Source: an uncultured Flavobacterium sp. (GTDB lineage: Bacteria > Bacteroidota > Bacteroidia > Flavobacteriales > Flavobacteriaceae). Taken from it: 7,692 nt of DNA. The notes below the pieces were generated by a model, which ran no database searches, was not told where the DNA came from, and saw nothing but the letters and a program-made list of their open reading frames with translations. The position numbers were made by a program, and so were the translations under genes. Positions 1 to 4,365 of the stretch are shown here, piece after piece. The number at the start of each line of letters is the position of its first letter. Positions within the stretch are counted from its first letter, which is position 1. The stretch covers positions 1 to 7,692 of the forward strand of contig CAMFLD010000120.1 of the NCBI GenBank assembly GCA_945957245.1. The letters are read 5' to 3'.

Positions 1-1547
1 TTATAATTGCGCTAATTGCGGGGATTGCAGGAGGATTTGGAATCGCAAAACTCCTTGAAAAAAGCAATATCTCCAATATGGTTAAAAATGCCAAAAAAGA
101 AGCAGCATCGATTTTGAAAGACGCTAATCTTGAGGCTGAAAATATCAAAAAAGACAAATTACTTCAGGCAAAGGAGAAATTTTTGGAATTAAAATCGGAG
201 CATGAGCAGGAAATTTTAAGCAAGGATAAAAAAATTGCCGAAGTAGAAAAAAGAACCCGTGATAAAGAATCACAGGTATCAAGCGAATTGGCCAAAGCAA
301 AAAAACTGAATGATGAATTCGATGCTAAAACCAATGAATACAATGCCAAGATAGAAGCATTGGATAAAAAGCAACAGGAGCTTGAAAGGCTACATAAAAG
401 TCAGGTAGAGCAGCTTGAAGTCATTTCCGGTTTATCTGCTGAAGATGCCAGAGAACAATTGGTCGAAAGCCTGAAAGCTGAAGCTAAAACCAAAGCTATG
501 TCGCATATCCAGGATACTATCGAGGAAGCAAAACTGACAGCCCAACAGGAAGCCAAAAAAGTTATTATTAATACCATTCAGCGTGTCGGAACAGAAGAAG
601 CGGTTGAAAACTGTGTTTCTGTTTTCAATATTGAATCGGATGATGTTAAAGGAAGAATTATTGGTCGTGAAGGAAGAAACATCAGAGCTCTTGAAGCAGC
701 AACCGGGGTTGAAATTATTGTTGACGATACTCCTGAAGCTATTATCCTTTCCTGCTTTGATCCGGTTAGAAGGGAAATCGCACGTCTTTCACTCCACAAA
801 TTGGTTACCGATGGCAGAATTCACCCTGCCCGAATCGAGGAGGTTGTTGCCAAGACAACAAAACAAATTGAAGAAGAAATTGCAGAAGTTGGAAAACGTA
901 CTGTTATTGATTTAGGAATCCATGGTTTACACCCAGAGCTTATCAAGGTAGTGGGTAGAATGAAATACCGTTCATCATACGGGCAAAACCTTTTACAGCA
1001 CTCCCGTGAAGTTTCCAAACTATGCGGAATCATGGCTGCCGAATTAGGATTAAACGTTAAATTGGCAAAACGTGCCGGTTTGCTTCACGATATTGGAAAA
1101 GTGCCTGATACCGAAAGTGATTTGCCACACGCATTATTAGGGATGCAATGGGCTGAAAAGTATGGTGAAAAAGAAGAAGTTTGCAACGCTATTGGAGCAC
1201 ACCACGATGAGATCGAAATGAAATATCTAATCTCACCTATTATTCAGGTTTGCGATGCTATTTCCGGGGCGAGACCAGGCGCAAGACGTCAGGTTTTAGA
1301 TTCATACATTCAAAGACTTAAAGACTTAGAGAATATTGCATTTGGATTTAACGGTGTTAAAAATGCTTACGCCATCCAAGCCGGACGTGAACTGCGTGTC
1401 ATTGTAGAAAGCGAAAAAGTAAGTGACGAGCTTGCTGCAAGTCTGTCGTTTGAGATTTCACAAAAAATCCAAACCGAAATGACTTATCCGGGTCAGGTAA
1501 AAATTACGGTGATACGTGAAACCAGAGCCGTAAATATTGCTAAATAA
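1..1547 (+). CDS. rny: Ribonuclease Y, lacking only the first few residues
   Basis: Membrane-anchored endoribonuclease that starts mRNA decay. The reading frame is open from base 3, upstream of the first ATG at 78. The 25 residues before that ATG form a hydrophobic glycine/alanine-rich membrane anchor (IIALIAGIAGGFGIAKLLEK), so the ATG at 78 is internal and the true start lies just outside the window. Of 514 visible residues, about 30-190 are a charged Lys/Glu-rich coiled coil. A KH RNA-binding domain follows, with the GRIIGREGRNIR loop at about 217-228. The HD phosphohydrolase domain has H333 (HSRE), the HD pair at 362-363 (LLHDIGK), HHD at 400-402 and D418 (CDAISGARPGARR). From memory, the Bacillus subtilis enzyme is about 520 residues with its HD pair near 368-369, so roughly six residues are missing here. 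The frame is intact to the TAA, and a terminator follows within 20 bp. Identity is very secure; the promoter is outside the window. Confidence 0.97.
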   Translation, partial: IIALIAGIAGGFGIAKLLEKSNISNMVKNAKKEAASILKDANLEAENIKKDKLLQAKEKFLELKSEHEQEILSKDKKIAEVEKRTRDKESQVSSELAKAKKLNDEFDAKTNEYNAKIEALDKKQQELERLHKSQVEQLEVISGLSAEDAREQLVESLKAEAKTKAMSHIQDTIEEAKLTAQQEAKKVIINTIQRVGTEEAVENCVSVFNIESDDVKGRIIGREGRNIRALEAATGVEIIVDDTPEAIILSCFDPVRREIARLSLHKLVTDGRIHPARIEEVVAKTTKQIEEEIAEVGKRTVIDLGIHGLHPELIKVVGRMKYRSSYGQNLLQHSREVSKLCGIMAAELGLNVKLAKRAGLLHDIGKVPDTESDLPHALLGMQWAEKYGEKEEVCNAIGAHHDEIEMKYLISPIIQVCDAISGARPGARRQVLDSYIQRLKDLENIAFGFNGVKNAYAIQAGRELRVIVESEKVSDELAASLSFEISQKIQTEMTYPGQVKITVIRETRAVNIAK

Positions 1548-1564
1548 TATATATCATAGAATAT

Positions 1565-1601
1565 AAAAAAAGGCGGTCAATTAATGTGACCGCCTTTTTT
1601 T
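1565..1601. terminator. Bidirectional intrinsic terminator between rny and the response regulator
   Basis: A perfect 8-bp GC-rich stem GGCGGTCA (1572-1579) pairs with TGACCGCC (1587-1594) around a 7-nt loop. It is flanked by seven A on the left (1565-1571) and seven T on the right (1595-1601), so either strand ends in a hairpin plus U-tract. It lies between convergent genes: the rny stop is 18 bp to its left, and the TAA of the minus-strand response regulator (1600-1602) shares its last two bases with the T-tract. Confidence 0.93.
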
Positions 1602-1995
1602 ATCTTGAAAATATGGTTTTCAAACCTTCAACAGTGATGGGTTTGAGATAATAATCTTTAATTTCTTCCTTAAAATCATTGGCTCTGTCTCTATCAACAG
1701 TGTTATCGGACGAACTGATTATATAAATCGCTATTTCTTTTTTGATTTTATCTTTGATAGTCTTAAATTCTTCCAGAAACTGCCAGCCATCTAGGATAGG
1801 CATGTTAATGTCCAATAGAATCAAATCCGGTGGTGCTTGAGCCTTATCCAGTTTGTTTTTTATTCCTTCAATTGCCTGGAGTCCGTTTTCAAAAAACTCA
1901 GGCTCTACATTAATATTATTACTTATTAATAGCTTTTTAATGATAAAGTGAAATATCTTATCATCATCTACAACAAAAACGTCGTTAAATTTCAT
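1600..1995 (-). CDS. Single-domain response regulator (CheY-like receiver)
   Basis: Stand-alone phosphoacceptor receiver domain of 131 residues with no DNA-binding or enzymatic output domain, so it probably acts in the cytoplasm by protein-protein contact or as a phosphorelay intermediate. The receiver signature is complete: acidic cluster D10-D12 (VVDDD), phosphorylatable D62 in LILLDINMPILDGW, the conserved Ser/Thr position at S94 (YIISSSDN), and K118-P119 (YYLKPI). The run IYIISSSDNTVDRDRA resembles the stand-alone receivers common in Flavobacteriia. The ATG is preceded by an A/T-rich leader with A at -3 and no Shine-Dalgarno. It lies 67 bp downstream of xerD on the same strand with no convincing terminator between, so read-through from xerD is plausible. 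I found no good TANNTTTG promoter directly upstream. No histidine kinase is visible, so its partner is unknown and no gene symbol is justified. Confidence 0.93.
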   Translation of the reverse strand: MKFNDVFVVDDDKIFHFIIKKLLISNNINVEPEFFENGLQAIEGIKNKLDKAQAPPDLILLDINMPILDGWQFLEEFKTIKDKIKKEIAIYIISSSDNTVDRDRANDFKEEIKDYYLKPITVEGLKTIFSR

Positions 1996-2062
1996 TATTA
2001 GTAAAAGTGGTTTGTGGTATTTGGTTTTTAATTCATGCTAAAATAACTAAAAATATTTCATT

Positions 2063-2962
2063 TTACATTTTTCTGGGATGAAATGTATTGATGACTTGTG
2101 TTAAGTGTTTCCTATCAAGATGAACATAAATTTCCGTGGTTGTAATTGACTCATGTCCAAGCATCATCTGTATCGAACGCAGGTCTGCTCCGTTTTCTAA
2201 AAGGTGGGTTGCAAATGAATGCCTAAGGGTATGCGGGCTTATATTTTTCTGTAGATTAATCTTTGTTGCCAATCCTTTGATAATGGTAAAAATCATGGCT
2301 CTTGTTAACTTTTTTCCTCTTCTGTTAAGAAACAAAGTATCTTCAGATCCTTTTACTACATCAATATGATTGCGAATATTGTTCTTATAAAGCTCGATGT
2401 ATTTTTGTGTAGTCTTGGCTATAGGCACAAATCGTTGTTTGTTTCCTTTACCGGTAATTTTGATAAAGCCTTCTTCAAAAAATAAATCTGAAATCCTTAA
2501 TGCTGTAATTTCAGAGACCCGTAGACCACAACCATACATAGTTTCGAGAATAGCCCTATTTCTTTCTCCTTCGGGAGTTGACAAATCTATAGCTTCTATG
2601 AGTTTATCAACATCATCTAAAGAAAGGGTATCCGGAAGTTTACGTCCAATTTTGGGGGCTTCTATCATTTCCATTGGATTATCAGTACGATAATCCTCGA
2701 AGTTTAAATAAGAGAAAAAGCTTTTTAATCCTGAAATAATCCTTGCTTGTGAACGGGCATTGACTTCTTTGGAGACAGCATAGATGAATTGCTGTATAGT
2801 TTCTTCGGTTATTTTTTCAGGAGCTACTGAAATTGCATGTTCTGCTAAAAAACTGCAGAGTCGCTCTAAATCAAAAGTGTAATTCTCTACGGTATTCTTT
2901 GACAAACCCCGTTCAATTTTAAGGTAGGATTGAAAACTTTTGATGTAATGATTCCAGTTCAT
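2063..2962 (-). CDS. xerD: Site-specific tyrosine recombinase XerD
   Basis: Tyrosine recombinase of the XerC/XerD family, expected to resolve chromosome dimers at dif with an XerC partner. At 299 residues it matches XerD length. The N-terminal SAM-like core-binding domain (about 1-100) contains YLKIERGLSKNTVENY, typical of Xer proteins. The catalytic domain (about 110-299) has all active-site residues: R148 (GCGLRVSE), K172 (GKGNKQR), H244 and R247 (HTLRHSFATHLLENGAD), H270 (MLGHESITTTEIY) and the nucleophile Y279. The start MNWNHYIKSFQ fits the usual family N-terminus. The gene begins 28 bp after the U-tract end of the neighbouring outer-membrane gene's terminator, so its promoter must be squeezed into that gap or overlap the hairpin, unless it depends on read-through. 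No integron, phage or transposon genes accompany it, which argues for housekeeping XerD rather than a mobile-element integrase. XerC cannot be wholly excluded from sequence alone. Confidence 0.93.
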   Translation of the reverse strand: MNWNHYIKSFQSYLKIERGLSKNTVENYTFDLERLCSFLAEHAISVAPEKITEETIQQFIYAVSKEVNARSQARIISGLKSFFSYLNFEDYRTDNPMEMIEAPKIGRKLPDTLSLDDVDKLIEAIDLSTPEGERNRAILETMYGCGLRVSEITALRISDLFFEEGFIKITGKGNKQRFVPIAKTTQKYIELYKNNIRNHIDVVKGSEDTLFLNRRGKKLTRAMIFTIIKGLATKINLQKNISPHTLRHSFATHLLENGADLRSIQMMLGHESITTTEIYVHLDRKHLTQVINTFHPRKM

Positions 2963-2990
2963 AACACAAAGAAACGAAAAGTAGGTTTAT

Positions 2991-3016
2991 AAAAAAACCG
3001 CGCCGAAGCGCGGTTT
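2991..3016 (-). terminator. Strong intrinsic terminator of the outer-membrane barrel gene
   Basis: Read on the minus strand, AAACCGCGC (3016-3008) pairs perfectly with GCGCGGTTT (3003-2995) around a TTCG tetraloop closed by C-G, the exceptionally stable C(UUCG)G arrangement. It runs directly into seven T (2997-2991). It lies 22 bp after the stop codon of the minus-strand barrel gene and directly before xerD. On the plus strand the loop would be CGAA with only a short T-run, so it is oriented for minus-strand transcription. Confidence 0.93.
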
Positions 3017-3038
3017 AATTTTGTATGTTCTATACTAA

Positions 3039-3641
3039 TTACAGTTTGTATAATAAACCGAAAGAGATAGATGACAAGTTAACTCCTAAGTTAAATCCAT
3101 TAGTTTTGTCAGCACCGTTTCCTCCGTTATCGTTAGAAGAGTAACCTAAACCACCCCACTCTGAAGTGATAGCAAAGTTATCAGCTACGAAGTAGTGTAA
3201 TCCTAGAGGTACGTTGAAACCAATTTCTTTTGTAGTTGCATCAGCTACACCGTTATCAACTTTAGTTGACATGTAAGATAATCTAGCTCCTACTGAAAGA
3301 GAGAATTTGCTTGCTGGAGTCCAGAAATATTTAGCACCTGCTGCAATTCCGAATCCTGTTGTTTTAAGATCGTTAGCACCACCACCAGCGTTAGAAGTAC
3401 CAGAAGTGAATTTTAACATACCTTCAATTGCAATGTTGTCAGATACGAAGTATCCAGCACCTGGAGATAAAGTGAAGCCATTATCTTTAGCATCACCAGT
3501 TTTTGAACTGTTGAAAGCAGCTGTACCAGTTAAGTACACATCTCCATTAGAAAATCCTTCTCCTGATTTCTCTTTTTTGTCTTGAGCATTAGCAAACGAC
3601 ATAGCGAATACTGCAGCTACTGTTAAAATAATTTTTTTCAT
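3039..3641 (-). CDS. Small outer-membrane beta-barrel protein (porin-like)
   Basis: Predicted secreted outer-membrane protein of 200 residues. A clear Sec signal peptide, MKKIILTVAAVFAMSFANA, has likely cleavage before Q20 and no lipobox cysteine. The mature part alternates amphipathic strands with Gly/Asn/Asp-rich turns (for example FTLSPGAGYFVSDNIAIEGML, FGIAAGAKYFW, FNVPLGLHYFVADNFAI) and ends in the strand ISFGLLYKL. This pattern and length fit an eight-stranded barrel of the OmpA/OmpW-like 'outer membrane beta-barrel' superfamily; the exact family is unresolved and there is no OmpA peptidoglycan-binding domain. Codon choice differs from the neighbours: by hand count 11 of 15 Phe codons are TTC, and AAC and TAC dominate for Asn and Tyr, whereas the genes around it favour TTT, AAT and TAT. 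With its own promoter-like element and a strong terminator, this suggests an abundant protein made from a monocistronic mRNA. Ligand or transport role is unknown. Confidence 0.88.
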   Translation of the reverse strand: MKKIILTVAAVFAMSFANAQDKKEKSGEGFSNGDVYLTGTAAFNSSKTGDAKDNGFTLSPGAGYFVSDNIAIEGMLKFTSGTSNAGGGANDLKTTGFGIAAGAKYFWTPASKFSLSVGARLSYMSTKVDNGVADATTKEIGFNVPLGLHYFVADNFAITSEWGGLGYSSNDNGGNGADKTNGFNLGVNLSSISFGLLYKL

Positions 3642-3648
3642 GTTTGTT

Positions 3649-3664
3649 TTAATTTTAAAATTAA
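3649..3664 (-). repeat. 16-bp perfect AT palindrome in the barrel-gene leader
   Basis: TTAATTTTAAAATTAA is its own reverse complement and ends 7 bp before the ATG of the minus-strand barrel gene. If transcription starts just after the -7 element at 3671-3678, the palindrome occupies most of the short leader. An RNA hairpin would be an A/U-only stem of about six pairs, hence weak. The bases nearest the ATG (AAAACAAAC, A at -3 and -6) fit the A-rich initiation context described for Flavobacterium. AT-only palindromes arise by chance in AT-rich DNA, so function is uncertain. Confidence 0.45.
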
Positions 3665-3670
3665 TATGAA

Positions 3671-3678
3671 CAAATTTA
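3671..3678 (-). promoter_or_regulatory. Candidate Bacteroidota -7 promoter element for the barrel gene
   Basis: The minus-strand octamer TAAATTTG matches the TANNTTTG -7 consensus of the Bacteroidota primary sigma factor exactly and lies 29 bp upstream of the ATG, giving a leader of roughly 22-25 nt. A TTTG -33 element at the usual 17-23-bp spacing is not evident; the minus strand there reads AAAATGATGATAG. The promoter may therefore rely on an activator, for which the repeats at 3717-3751 are candidate sites. Confidence 0.55.
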
Positions 3679-3716
3679 TAAGTAATCCTTTTCTATCATC
3701 ATTTTGCCTTGTCACA

Positions 3717-3751
3717 GTTATTAACAATGTTATCAACAATTTGTTGACAAC
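3717..3751. repeat. Triple 11-12-bp repeat (two direct, one inverted), possible operator
   Basis: GTTATTAACAAT (3717-3728) is followed without a gap by GTTATCAACAAT (3729-3740), differing at one base. The inverted copy TTGTTGACAAC (3741-3751, reverse complement GTTGTCAACAA) follows at once. The last two copies make a 23-bp near-palindrome, 11-bp arms with one mismatch around a single T. Each copy also contains a half-symmetric GTTNNNAAC core. The block lies roughly 50-87 bp upstream of the inferred barrel-gene transcription start and about 180 bp before aroQ. The position suits a regulator binding array, but no regulator is identified. Confidence 0.5.
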
Positions 3752-3887
3752 AAAATACTGCCAATCAATATATTACAATAGATATTAACCAAAAAAAGTC
3801 ATTTTCAAAGAACCACAAACACAGTAAACACAGGCTTTTTAGTCGTTTTTTGATGAAAATACACCATAAAATTGTGCGGAAAACCCG

Positions 3888-3917
3888 TTTCGATATGCCC
3901 AAGTTTAATTACTTTTA
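3888..3917 (+). promoter_or_regulatory. Weak candidate promoter for aroQ
   Basis: TTTC (3888-3891) and TACTTTTA (3910-3917) each differ by one base from the Bacteroidota TTTG and TANNTTTG elements and are separated by 18 bp, within the usual spacing. The -7 element ends 17 bp before the aroQ ATG. Two imperfect elements in AT-rich DNA are weak evidence. The rest of 3752-3934 shows nothing else I can name. Confidence 0.22.
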
Positions 3918-3934
3918 CGAAAACAACTTTTATA

Positions 3935-4348
3935 ATGAAGATAATGATCATAAATGGCCCCAACCTTAACCTTTTGGGTAAGCGGGAACCAGAGGTATAC
4001 GGCAATACTACTTTTAACGAGTACCTGGAACAGCTAAAAAACAAGTATCCATCAGTATATATTGATTATTATCAAAGTAATATTGAAGGTGAACTTATTA
4101 GTAAGATACAAGAAGTGGGTTTTAGCTATGACGGTATCATATTAAATGCCGCTGCTTATACCCACACCTCTGTTGGCATTGGTGATGCTGTCAAAGCGAT
4201 TGCCACTCCTGTAATAGAAGTACATATATCTAATACCTTTTCCCGGGAAACATTCCGCCATCAGTCTTTTATATCGGCCAATGCCAAAGGAATTATTATT
4301 GGCTTTGGTTTGAAAAGCTATGAATTAGCCCTTCAGTCATTTTTGTAA
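3935..4348 (+). CDS. aroQ: Type II 3-dehydroquinate dehydratase
   Basis: Catalyses trans-dehydration of 3-dehydroquinate to 3-dehydroshikimate, the third step of the shikimate pathway to chorismate, as a cytoplasmic enzyme that in this family is a dodecamer. The frame is open from an ATG at 3872, but the family N-terminus is MKIMIINGPNLNLLG, so I chose the ATG at 3935, giving 137 residues. Active-site positions by comparison with characterised type II enzymes are all present: N10 and R17 (GPNLNLLGKREP), catalytic Y22 (EVYG), N71 (ILNAAAYTHTS), H77, H97 (EVHISN) and R108 (RETFRHQS). Length and motifs are standard with no disruption. The DUF5686 gene starts 17 bp after the stop, so the two are probably co-transcribed. 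The upstream region is the divergent intergenic segment shared with the barrel gene. Confidence 0.96.
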   Translation: MKIMIINGPNLNLLGKREPEVYGNTTFNEYLEQLKNKYPSVYIDYYQSNIEGELISKIQEVGFSYDGIILNAAAYTHTSVGIGDAVKAIATPVIEVHISNTFSRETFRHQSFISANAKGIIIGFGLKSYELALQSFL

Positions 4349-4365
4349 AAACCTTAAATCATACT

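Noticed and set aside
78..80. ATG at 78 as the start of rny
   Set aside because: The frame is open back to base 3 and encodes the membrane anchor characteristic of RNase Y, so the ATG is internal.
583..915. 110-codon plus-strand open frame inside rny
   Set aside because: It lies in another frame of the conserved KH/HD-coding region and its translation shows no recognisable domain, so it is a shadow.
2055..2084. Inverted repeat ATTTCAT/ATGAAAT around the xerD stop as an xerD terminator
   Set aside because: A 7-bp AT-dominated stem with a 16-nt loop is too weak, in contrast to the three GC-rich terminators in the same window.
2063..2962. xerD as an integrase of a mobile element
   Set aside because: Length and N-terminus match housekeeping XerD, flanking genes are core functions, and no attachment repeats, phage or transfer genes are visible.
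3307..3585. 92-codon plus-strand open frame opposite the barrel gene
   Set aside because: It is antisense to a gene with a clear signal peptide and strand pattern; the antisense frame is open because of that gene's skewed codon use.
3744..3774. E. coli-like sigma-70 promoter TTGACA ... TATATT on the plus strand
   Set aside because: The spacing is 19 bp and Bacteroidota primary sigma factors use TTTG/TANNTTTG instead; the TTGACA is part of the repeat block.
3872..3934. Extended N-terminus of AroQ from the ATG at 3872
   Set aside because: The extra 21 residues (MCGKPVSICPSL...) do not look like the family, whose N-terminus corresponds to MKIMIINGPNLNLLG at 3935.
3805..4044. 79-codon minus-strand open frame across the aroQ start
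   Set aside because: It overlaps the conserved AroQ N-terminus on the opposite strand and resembles no family I know.
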